Of a stretch of 64,000 bases of DNA, positions 1-12,100 are shown piece after piece. The notes beneath the pieces were generated by a model, which saw only the letters and a program-made list of their open reading frames with translations, was not told the origin of the DNA and made no database searches. How positions within the stretch are numbered: the stretch's first letter is position 1; each line of letters begins with the position of its first letter. The DNA is from Oreocharis arfaki (lineage: Eukaryota > Chordata > Aves > Passeriformes > Paramythiidae), in the NCBI GenBank assembly GCA_013398015.1, contig VZRR01002178.1:126675-190674 (forward strand), in the 5' to 3' direction. Position numbers and translations under genes: made by a program.

Positions 1-7
1 TAAATAG

Positions 8-136
8 ATTGGGTTGATGTTGCCAATGATCTTTTAAGGACCTGTCACATAAACCAGCACATAAAGCATCTCTCAGAATGTGGTGCTGACGTATTTGTTC
101 GTCTTTATGAGTCAATCTTAGGAGAAAAAGTACCAG
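8..136 (+). CDS. CEP95: CEP95 coding exon 2 (first in window)
   Basis: The exon opens after an AG at 6-7. Bases 1-3 would be an in-frame TAA, which supports intron sequence before position 8. It reads (D)WVDVANDLL through ADVFVRLYESILGEKVP and ends in phase 1 before the donor GTAGGA. This is the start of the N-terminal globular domain. The missing upstream exon should encode only the initiator Met and a few residues. Confidence 0.85.
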
Positions 137-3100
137 GTAGGAATGATAATTGCTAAATCTGCTTTTTATTTTTGTCTCTGTGTATTTTGTAGCTAAAAAA
201 AATTGAAACTCGTAAAAATTCCTACAGATCTAGAGATTTAAAGTATTTGTGTCCAAGACAAAAATATGAGATTGTCATTCTTTAAGAAGATTCAAGTAAT
301 ATTAGCCAATGTTATTTTAATTTTGGACTGCTATGAATGGCACCTATGAGGATAGCCACAGCAAAACTGCTGTAAATTAGGCCTTGAAAGCTGTCTGGGG
401 CCATAATACTTCTGAAGAGTGTGAACTGGCTCATTTTATCTTACGGCAGTATTAACACTGAAGGCTGCTCTCCTAAAATGCTTAGTACTTACAGTCTGCT
501 AAGAGCTGAGCTGTGGTTTAACTCTGCTTTAAACCAGCTCCACTGGCCTTCAGTGACAACAAGTAAGCAAAGGCTGTACAATTATGTATTTGCTTTATTC
601 ACAAACTATTACGTGTAGCAAGTGTCCGACTACTAATTGCAGAAGATTTTAATAGCAATGAGGTAACTGGCACCTACTGAAGGTAGAAGTCCTGTTAAAT
701 GTAAGCCCAGAACTAAAAATAATGTTGTTCCCAGTTAAGTAGACTACACTGCAGTCCAACTAGTGTGTGATAGGAAAAGTAGAAGCCCTTACACAAACTG
801 CAATTCCAGTTTGATGATCTGAACTAGGCGTGTGTGCTGGGAGTGAAGGAGGAGAAATGCTTTAGTAGTCTCTGTTCTTGAATTTTATTCTTATAAAACC
901 CTCACATCTTCCAGGGGGTGTTTTAAGTTTGTGCTCAGTATTTATAAAAAATTTCATAGGACCGTATGATAGTTGGGCTTTTCACCAAGGGCACGAGGTA
1001 CTGAAAAAATACTAACTTGTAAGCAGAAATTAAAGTAGTTTAATTAAGGTATGTGCAACAAGCTATCCATTTAAATAGCCTAAAATCTATTATTTATTTT
1101 ACACAGATTTCATAGCTACTCCCAGAAGCCAAGAGGATGATGCACATAATGTACAAGCAGTAATAGATTCCCTAGCATTGGATTATTTGCAGGTCAGCTT
1201 GTCTCACATCACTGGTAAGTACTTGGTTTAATGAGACAAATACCAGCCCAATATCTGTGTGGTTTAATCTGAACACTTTAAAAACTTTAAGTTGTTATAC
1301 AGCTTGCATGGAAGGTCTTTTTATGGTAGTGGATGTCATCAGAACACTGACCCCTTGCCTTGGGCATCAGGTTATAAATTGAAACAGCAAGCAGAGAATA
1401 AATAAGAGAAAGAAATGTTAAAGTTAGCATTCAGCCATGCTTCATTTGGCTGCTGAAGTGTTACCTGAAATCTGTTACTGCCTCAGGCTTGGACACTGGG
1501 TTTTAACACATGACTCTGGAGTTTCAGACTTGTTACTACATTTTTTAAAGCTGGTGAGTAAAGAGTTGAATGGTGTTGTGTTATCTGTACACAGATAATA
1601 GCTTTCCCTGAGTATTCCTCTGTATGGTCTCACATAGCATAACATGCAAAGAATGAAAACTGCTTGATAAGAAGTATCTTTGACTTGGTGCCTGTTCACA
1701 GTGGCTGGTGTTTGCAATCCTGCTGCCACTCCATAGGCTGGTTCATGCTATAGTTTTATGTGTAAAAAATATTAAATACCTACTCTCCCTGAAAATATCT
1801 GTGAATATTTGTGTGTGTGAAAGCAGTTACTGCACCAATAAACTTTCACTTACTGGAACTGAAAATATGTAAATTTAAATAAGGCACTTAAAATGTACCT
1901 TAAGCTTACCTACATAGCCATAAATAAGTGACCAGGTGTCTTCAGTGCTGACATCTTTACAAGAATTTCCAAGAACTCTCCTGCAGGAAAACTCTTGCTT
2001 TTGAGAATTTTTCTTCTGTGAAGTACTAATTATTAATATGTGGTATTACTTTCTCTTAAGGTGAGAACATTGTGAAAGGAGACAGGGAATCTATCAAAAA
2101 CCTCCTTGAAATATTTGATGGTTTGTTAGAATATCTTAGAGAAGTCAGTGAAGCATCTTCTCAGACTGGAGGTGAGATGTAAACCAAAATGTTTCCAATG
2201 TAGCAAAGATTTATTTGGGGTTGTTACTTATAACCTTGACAATGGAGAGAAGTGAAAGACAAAACTGACCCTGGGGGAGGAAATTTCAGTGGTAAAGCTG
2301 AATATTTGCATTCCTTATTTTCATAAACAATAATAAAATAGATAATTTCCCCTAAAATTTACAAAATCTTTCTGCTTCATTCTTGTGGCAGAAACCTACT
2401 CTAGACAATTCATCCTTTGTTAGTTGCTTTTCAACCTGTAAGTCAAATGATTTAGGATTAGGATTCAAGGAGGGAAATGTTGGCTTTAATTGGAACAATG
2501 AGCAAATGTCCCTTTTACTTACTAGGACATAAGGGGGATGACAGCCTTTGCTGGGAAGTGGGTCTTGGGAGTAGATCCATAGGGGTTATTTTGGGGAAAA
2601 TAGGAAGAGAAGGTACTCAGCCCTGCAGAGGCATCTTACTGCGGACAGTACTGGTCTTCCTATCTCAGGGCTAATAAAAGCTGTCAGCACTGGCTGGGGC
2701 ACTCTGTGAGTAAAAGGGAGAGCACCTGGTGCCTGACACAGTACCCTCCTGACCTGTTCCAGAGTGGACAGAAGAAAGAGGACAGTAGGAATGTTCAGTG
2801 TCTGTACTGCTTTTCCCTTCCCTCAGACTGCCAGTCTTGTTACTCATTGGGGGTTAGTGGCTCAAATTTTCTAGCTGTAAGTCCACAGTTTAATTCTTTG
2901 GAGAAAGAAGAAAGGTTTATTAATAACTGGAACAAGGGGATGTATGGTAGTGGTATCATTTTTCAAAGCTTACCATAAAAGTTGCTGCACCTCCCCGCCC
3001 CCGCACCATGGGGGAATGTTACATGTCATCATTTTAGATAAAACACTATAATGTTGATATTAGACATAAACTGTTTTGATGATACTGGAATTAATACCTG

Positions 3101-6100
3101 TTGGTTTTTAGGTAGAAGCAGTTTTCTTGAAAATAATTACCTCTTGGTTATTAACAGCTGAGATAAATGAGCTGTCCAGTGATGAAATTCAAGTTGCATC
3201 TCGAGAGCCGCTGGAAAGCACCGCTGGTCAACTTACACAACAGGCACTACTCTCATCAGTTGAAGGGTAAGAACAATTCTGAATATTTGCTTTGACATAG
3301 TGATTTACTGTCTTTCTGTATCTATAGAGAAAGTAGTAGTTTTTTTATAGTACAGACACCTACTGATTACATATGCCAAAAGGAATGTGAGGTGACTCGT
3401 TTGGTCAGGATAAAATTACATCTGGGAATTCTTTTGCCCTTGAAGAGTTGCCGATTTTGTTTCCCTTAAGTTTACTTTTTATGTGGAATGAAACAACTTG
3501 AAAACTTTTATCAGTTTTAAAGATTGTATTTTAAAGATTGATTCATTAAGCTTGAGTTCAGTTTGTGGTTGTGACTCCTGCTCTGCTTTGCTCGATAGCA
3601 GCAGGGCCGTGTCCTGCACGGCTCCTCAGCAGCTCCATCTCGTGGGCTGAACTGGCAGAGGCTGAGGGAGGAAATATTTGATGGCTTTATGTTCCCCTTA
3701 GGTCCCAGTCAGAATATTTTGTTCTAACTTGTGATGCAGATGGCTCAGAATCTACTAGTGAATTAATTAAACTTGGAGATACTGCTCATTCGTTTTCCAA
3801 GAGAGGGGAAGGTGAGTTTCGGTGAAAAAAAATGTTAAGACTCTACTGTAGTAAGACTTCCAGGCTTTTTGTTTCCTTTTTGAAAGTTACTTTTTTCAGA
3901 CAAATACTGTTTTAAATCCGTATTAGGAAAAAAACCCCGAACAGCCCACAATAAGCAAATACATCTTGCTGAAGTTAAAATTTCTGGAAGTAAATATTCC
4001 AGGCATTATTTTTCGTGACTCAGGAGCTGCCTTATTTGGGTAAAAGTTTGTTGTTTGAGTTCCAATTCAGTTCTCCTACAAAGGCATTTTATCTTTTTCA
4101 ATAGAATAGGAGAATTCTGAAGACTTTATTTCATTTGTTGCAGTGTAAGATGTATTAATTAAGACTGTAAAAAGACTAGTAAGTTCATTCTTAAAGAAGA
4201 CTTGTTACGAGTGTGTGCCCCTTCAAAACATCATGGGTGGCTCTGAAACACATGCAGATGACTTAAATGGAGCTCATTTTTATTGCCTATTTTTCTATAA
4301 GAATATTCCAATTCTTCCTATTCTTATTGATGATTCATCTCCTCAAGTAGAGGCATAAAGAAATATTATGAATTATGAATATTTCATTGACTGGAATTAC
4401 AAATAAGAATTTAACAGACCTATTCTGAGCATAGTATGGATTACTGACACCAGGTAATGAGCAGACGTTAAAATTGTCCGTCTCAACAGTTCATGGCAAG
4501 ATGCTTTATAGATCTTACTTTAATTTTTTTAAACACCCACTTCTAGAATTTCAGATGCCTATACTGTGTCTAGCAGAAAAGGACACGGGGGTAGAAGAAT
4601 CTGAAAGCTCAGAGGCTCTTGCAGCATTGCCCACACTGTTGTCAGAAAGTGAAAGGGGGATTGTAAAGGAAAAGGAAGATGGTGAGTATTGATTCTTCTT
4701 ACAGCTCATCCACCTGATTTTGACTTAGGGGTGTAGGGAACTAGGGTAGTGTGGAAGAGAGCTTTAGTCATTAATGGAAACACTTTAGTCATGTTTTAAA
4801 ATAAATTATTTTCAGAAATACGATATTTTAGTCTCTCAGAGTAGGCAAACTTTCATTATCTGGAGTATTTCTGCTTAGCTAGGATTTGGCTTCAGCCAGG
4901 CTGTTTTTAATTGTGGTTTGTATTCTTTTCTTTTGTGGTTCAAAACTCTAAAAAGTCCTCGTGGAAGATCCTCAAATTGTGTTCTTAAGGCATAAAAATG
5001 TTACAGCACTGTCCTATGCAATCCAACAAAGGTGGCAGCTCACATTAGATATTGAGACACTTCCCTTTATTATGTACAGACAATGCACAAAACATGTTCT
5101 GCTTTCCTAGATAACACTTGAAGTTCTTTGTATTTGCCTCTTCAGGATGTATGGAGTCTGTTCACACTGGTGAACCTCACAAAGGGGGTTTGAGCACCAG
5201 TGCTACAAAACTGGAGGAGCCTATCCAGCAAGCAATTCCTCTGCTGCCCCCCTTCCAGCCCTCGGATCCAGGATGGAGAGATTACCGCAGCTCGGACAGA
5301 CAGGCAGCAGCTCTCGCTTGCAGTCAAGCAGTGAACGTTCCTACTGTAAGGAAAAACCTACCCTTTGATTATTTCATTTTCTTTTAGTAACCAAGACTGC
5401 TTTCATTTTAAAACCTCCTAGTTTACTTGCAGAATGGGAATAGCTGGTCCCTGAAGACCAGTTCTGAATGTGTCGGAGTTTCTCAGTTCCAGGAGTTTTG
5501 GATTGTGGATTCGTTCGTCACTAAGTGTCCTGAGAGAAATTTAGTTTGAGAGATGTGTTTATTTTATACATATATACATACACATCTCCACAGTCAATGC
5601 AACTGCAGAGTTTACAATATAGTAAACAAAATAAATATAGTGATTTTTATCTATCTATAAAATCAGCATTGATTTCCATTTGCAGACAAACCTAATGTAT
5701 GACCTTCCTGTCAGCACTCTCCTGTGAATTTATAGAACACATCTTGCTTTTTATTTCAGATTGAAAAGTCACTTACCAAGAAATTTGATGATGTATCTGA
5801 TAGTCTTCCTCTACCAAGAAAGATCCCTGGTGAGAGAAAATTTTGCATCCTATAGGATAACCCTTAAATGTTAAAATGTTGCATTTATTTTTACTGGCAC
5901 CACAAGAAACATTGTTTTGAATCTGCTAGTGCATTTTTTTAAATTCAGGCACAAATTCGTATTTCTGTCTCTGCTTTACAGAGAAACAAAAGTAGGTTAC
6001 TTTTAATCTGTTCCCTGTACTGGAAAAAAGTAATCCATGTCCCCAATTCAACTCCTTTCTTAGTTAATCCCGTTAAGATGGGCCTATACTACAGAAATCT

Positions 6101-9100
6101 CTTCTAGCAGGTAAGTCCCATGGCTGAGCTTATTCTGAGCAGAGAAACATCGGCCAAACAAGCCAGTTTCAATTCTAAGAAAAAAACATTAACTGCTGTT
6201 GTAGAAAAGGTTTAGAAGCTATTTTTTTCAGTACTCATTTTCTCTGTTGCCTTGGAAACACTGCTTACCTTTTTCAGTTTCCATAGCATTCCTATGACAC
6301 TGAAGACTGGAGAAATTACTGAAAATGAATGTCACAACTGGGTAACCACAGTTGCTTTGTCATTCTCTTCTCTGAATAATCTGGCTCCACAGGCCATGGC
6401 TGACATCTTTTTTTACTTGTTGTCCACATTAGTAGGCACAGTGCCATTAACTCACGCTTACTGTCATCTGCTTCTGCAGTGGGAGAAATAGCGGGATCAG
6501 ATGATGCTGAGGACAATGTGACAAAGGTACATGTTGCATCCTAATTTTTGGAATTTCAATCAATATTTTTTGATTTCTGCTTTATTTGTCTGTTATCTTG
6601 TGGCACTTCTGGGCTTATTTCAAACCTGCTTTGGACTTGCTTTCCTCAACATACAGTCAGTGATGCAATGTTGTTAGACTGTGATTATGTGCAGCCTGTG
6701 AGTCATGTCAGTTCTTAGCTCTTCCTGGAGTTGTTTGCTCCAAAATGTACAGAGCCAGCACCCACAGAGTTCTATTTATCACAACCAACCAGTTACTGTT
6801 TATCTTGCTTTTTAATCAAAAATGTACAACACACAGGAGTATAGTCATATTTTTTTCTCTGAAGTATATTGGCATTCTAAATTAGTAAGAATGTTGGGGG
6901 TTTTGGCCAATGAAACTTACATTTACTCCTTTTTAAAGATCTGTGAACGCTTATTATATTCTTTCATTTTTTTTTCTTTCAATGTCCTTTGCTTTTCAAA
7001 AACTGAATAATGCAAAACCCCCAAACTGATCAGCAGATACCATTCCGTGCCCATAGAAATGTGTCTGTAAAGGAAGTTTCTTTCTCTGGAAACACTAATT
7101 TTGCCTTCTGCAACCACAAGAGGTACTCACAGACTTCGCTTATTCCAATAGTTTAAAGAGCTTTTCCTTCTACATTGTCTCTGTTGGAAACTCATTTTCC
7201 GTTGGTGCGTTTCCCGGTACATCCGTGCCAAGCCCAAGTTACTCCAGTTTGAACAGAGAAGTTACCAGGCAGTACTAAACCAGTGCAGCTAAATGGCACA
7301 AGGACATGAGTGTTCTCTTTTGGCTCACTGTGAGCTGCAGCTCAGTCTGTACTAAGGGAAGTTCAGCTTGTTTCTACTACCTGGCATCAGTCCCAGGCTG
7401 ATGAGGTGGAATGTGGAGATACTCAGTACCTCAACCTAGATCCTGTTCTGATTCAGTAGTTTAGCTGTGAACTGATCTTCCATACTTTTGCTAGTCCATT
7501 TCTTTAAACATCAGTTCTCTAAAGCACACTATCTGCAGTCAGGAGCCTAGAAATGTATCTATTTTTATATATCTATACTCACAGGGTTTGAGGTTTTGTT
7601 ACAGCATCTCTACTCACATGATCTATAAAATTTTCATTTACTCATTTTCCTAGGTGCCTCTGGTAAATGAGTCTTGTATATCTGCCTCCTCTTTTGAGGA
7701 AAAGCTCTCACTACGTGCTGAACAAGTAACACAAACTCCAAGACCTGAATCTCGGTGCCAGCCCGGAACAACAAGGCAAGTTCGGATTTTTGGTACTGAA
7801 CCACAGTGGCACTTTCCTTTCCATGGCCAGCCAGCCCCCACTTCCCTTTTTAAATAAGATCTCTCCTTCCTTGGCTGTGTGGCAGTGAAAGATTAATTCT
7901 AACAGAAAGATTTCCTGTTTCTCCTGACATGTATTCATTTTGTCAAATGTGGTTATAGGTGTTTACACATTCTGCTTTACTTAATCCTATAAAAATGTGC
8001 TTAGGCAAAAAGTGAACTGGAATTGTGGGAGATAATGCTCATCTTCAAGTTTTTAGAATAGAAGTGAAATCTGTCTGTTTTCTGCTTTAGCAGATATGAA
8101 AATTCCACCACAGATTTGCTTGAAGATTCACTTTCCCACAGGACAAGAAAGGAGAAGGTGCCTGAGCAAGAGTTCCATGAAGCATCAGAAAATCTGTCTC
8201 GCAGACTACATGAACTAGATTTAGTAAGTGAAATCTCTTCTTTGTTGAGCTAAGAAATCCAGCTTTAGTAATGACAGTGGAGAGAACAAGAATATCAATG
8301 TATTGTGGATGAAAAGGAAATCTGCAACTAGCACCTGGCTTTAGTTCATTCAAACTTTAGAACTGTCTGTTGAACATGATCCCCACAAAAAAAATCTATC
8401 CCATAGATGTTGAAGAGAGCTTTGGGTGATCACACGAGAGAAGAGGAACTGACAGATGAAGACAGCCTGTCACAGCACAGTGACAGTGTCATGGACTATG
8501 GCCGAAGGACAGCTGAGAGAGGTAACAATCCCTGTGCCAGTTAAGTATTGGGATGGAAAAGTATGTAAAAGAAACCTTTTCATGTAAAGCTGCTACACTG
8601 ATTTACAGTTAGTTACTAAGTTTTATATTGCTAGTTCACTTCTATGTTGTCTTTGATCCAAACCTGAGCTACAGTAACAGAATTGCCACCAACTTTCTGT
8701 TTAACACTTAAAAAACGGTGATAAAACTTTGCAAAAAAATACAAGGCAAACACAGCTGCAGTAAAAAATGTATAGAAAGTGGGGGGAGAGACGGAACACA
8801 AGCTCACAGGACTGTGGTTCTGAAATGAGGGCCTAGTCACAGTACACTTCACTGGGTTTTTTTTTGTCTCAAATTAGATACTCAGTGAATGACCTTTCCC
8901 TACAGACACATCACATCCAAGGTACCCAGGCAGGCCACGATCCCTCTCTCCAGCCTCACCCTCATCTCAGCATCAGGAACATAAACTTCGTGGTAGTGGA
9001 ACAGGCCAAATAAAGATAATACGCAGCCAGCTGCAGAAAGAAAGGGATGAAAGAACAAGAAAAACAAAGGTAATTTTTAGATTAGACCTTGTGGTAATTC

Positions 9101-12100
9101 TTACCAACAGTTATACTAAAACCATGAAAACAGAACACTTTTATTTAATGGGGGCATCTGGTCTCCTTTAGTAATTATATGCTGTTTTATCTGTAGCCTG
9201 ATGAGGAAGAGACTTAAACCCCAAATTTTGCAGAAAAAGTTAAAAGTGGAAGAAGCTACTTTGACCCATGCAGCAAACAAGCTAACAAGGTGGCTGTATG
9301 GACTGATTATTTCCTCTGACAAGTCCTTTTATTTTTGTTTTCTAGCTGGTCACTAAAGCTTATGAAAATGAGCTAAGAATTTATGAAGTGAGGGAGAGGC
9401 ATATACTTTCCAAGCTCAGAGAAGCTGCCAAGGAAGTGGTAGGTGATGCACTGTGGGGATTGCTGGTTGTGTTTTGTTTGATTTTTTCTTTTTAAATTTG
9501 TCTAGATGGTCTGTCCAGACACTTTTGGGTACAAAGCCTCCTTGACTGCCAGAGTCATAGTTACAACACTGTGCAACTGAAGTAGTAACTTATTAATGTT
9601 AAGTGCTGCAGAAGAGCTGAGGTTATGCAATGATGAGATTTAACCTTTATTTGAACCCTGACCTGCATTTTGTAAACTCTGGCCTTCTGGAGAATCCAAT
9701 GTAATATGTCCAAGTTCTCATTCTAAAGTCTGAAAGACATTTAAGTTCTGATAGCCAAACTGTGTTCTATCAGTCTTTCCCTTCTCATACCTGTTCTCCA
9801 TCTGTTTTACATCTGCTCCTAAGGAACAAGAGTACAAAGAAAACATCTTTCAAGAACCTCCAAAAATGTCTCAGCCAGTGAAAGTTTATTCTAGAAAAAC
9901 CACACCTCAGTATCCCAAATACAGCCAGTGGATTCCGAAACGAGGGATCACGAAGCCAAAGCAAGCAGCTCCAAGTAAGAACTGCAAAACTATACTTGGT
10001 GGAAAACTGGCATCTTTTAAAAGCATGTGTTGAACTCCAAGAATAAAGGCACCAGTCCAACATATACCAGTCAGCTGTAGCATTTTCCCTTCATCTGACC
10101 TCTATATGTCTGGATTTTTGTTAGGGAAGATAATGCTTTAAGTAAATGTAAACCATCAGTGCACAAAAAATTGTGACCCATTTGCTACTTCCTTAAAATC
10201 CCCTGGATTATTTTCAGGGCTTGCTTCCATTGCTGCTACTCCTGTGCTTATTCCACTAGAGTCTGAGCTCTCCTTTTGTTATTTTTCTGAGCATATATCA
10301 GATTTAAAATTGGGCCTGCGGCTTGAGCTGAGCAGGTAACAGAGCAGGATTCGTCAGGACCCTGCCACTGTGGTGTTAATGCTGCCACTGGTTCTGCTGA
10401 GCAAGTGATGCTCCAAGAAAGCCAAGCTGCAAATCCTAGGCCCAGTTTTGGTAACCAGCACTGTGCATGCCTATGGATAAGATCACCAGATAATCCCCTA
10501 CATCCCCTACATGGATGTTGCTCAGCTACACGTTCTTATTTTTTTTCAGTTTTTGAAGGCCATATACTTGGTAAAAACCCTTTTGTTTCATCTCCCTATC
10601 ATCTTTTCCTGCCAGAAAGATCAAAGATGTAGTGGGAATAAGCTGGTTGCAAACCAGTTTATTTTGCACCTGTTTACTTGACCTGGATCTGTCATTGCCA
10701 CTGCTGTGCTGGCTTTATTTTAAGTTGCTGCAACCAGAGAGAAAGAGAGAGAAAACAATCACTGATTAGTGATGGTCAGAACCACACGAAGAAAGAAGGG
10801 GGATACCTTAGTTGGACGTGGTGGTGGTAGGGAAATGACACCTGAGCTATAAAAGCAATTCTTCAGAGAAAGTAACAAAAGACTGGGGTTGCTTTCTCTG
10901 CTGATGTGCTGGCAGAATGATGTTATGTCCTTTTGGGCTTAGCCTCACATGGTAATGGCAGCATGGTCATTTTATACAGTGTTCAATGTAAAATCTTTCC
11001 AGACTTAGGCTGACACTGTCTGGATGAATTTACAACTGAATGTATTCTCCAGGAATTCACTGCTTACCTCTGTCTTTATCTTACAGTGACAATAAGAGAC
11101 AATGACCTCCTGCTGCAGCTCCTGGAGGAGTTTCCCCACCTGCACATTTCCCCCCGTACTCTGAATAAAATGTGGCAGCGGCAGCTTGCACACACTCTGC
11201 ACCTTAAGGCACTTTCTGACAGACCTAGACCAAAACTCCAGAATGAAGTGAGTGTTCTCATTCTCACCTGCTGAGTGTCAGCAGAGATACCCTGGTACCA
11301 CATCAGCAGCACAGACAGGGCACCTGCACACCCACAGCACAGCATGAAAGGATGTTCTGGGAGCTTGGCTAAACAAGGATGTACAGATTTACACACATAG
11401 GGTCAACTTTTCATCAGCCACTTAAATACTATGGTCCTTCTTTTACACTGGTTTCTTGAGTACTGCCTAGGGTTGCTATTGCTTTCTTAAAAGCATTTTG
11501 TAGTTTCCACTGCTGGTTCTGAACAGTCTTTTAGTTTAAAAGTGAGTTTTGAGATGCAAAAGTTGATTAACTTACACAAGGCAACTCTCAACACAAAACC
11601 TAAAACATAGCAGAGGGGCAATATTTAAACCTGCTACATCAGACAGCTTGTCCTGCAGAATGATGCAAGTAATCAGCTTTTTTTTTAAACCTCCAGGTTG
11701 AACAAGCCTTGAAGAAACACGAGCTGCTTGCTGCAATTATTAAGAGAGAGCAAGATCACAGCAGGAGACTGGTATGTTCTTTGAAGACTGTTTGTTCCAT
11801 AATGCAAAGATTTCACATTCAACTATCTAGAATGCATATTCCCAGATTGTGAAAGTGGCTTTCTGTCTTATGACAACTTTATGCCTTTTGAGTAGCTGCG
11901 GTCTCAAAATGCCACATAATCTGTTTGTTGTGTGGCTACTGAGGTCATGGAAATGGAATATTATTATTATTACACTGCATTGTTGCTTTAAAAGGTGAAA
12001 CAAATTCTGAGAACGTGCAAGGAGGAGAAACCTGAGGTTGTGATGCAGCTCCCATGACAGTGCTGACTCCTTAATTCTATAGTGACACTACTTTGCTAAA

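Larger units (their letters stand above)
137..3157 (+). other. CEP95 introns in the 5' part
   Basis: Three introns of 970, 846 and 986 nt separate the exons of the N-terminal domain. They are AT-rich and hold no recognisable repeat. The chance open frames at 2477-2978 on the plus strand match no family I know. Confidence 0.8.
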
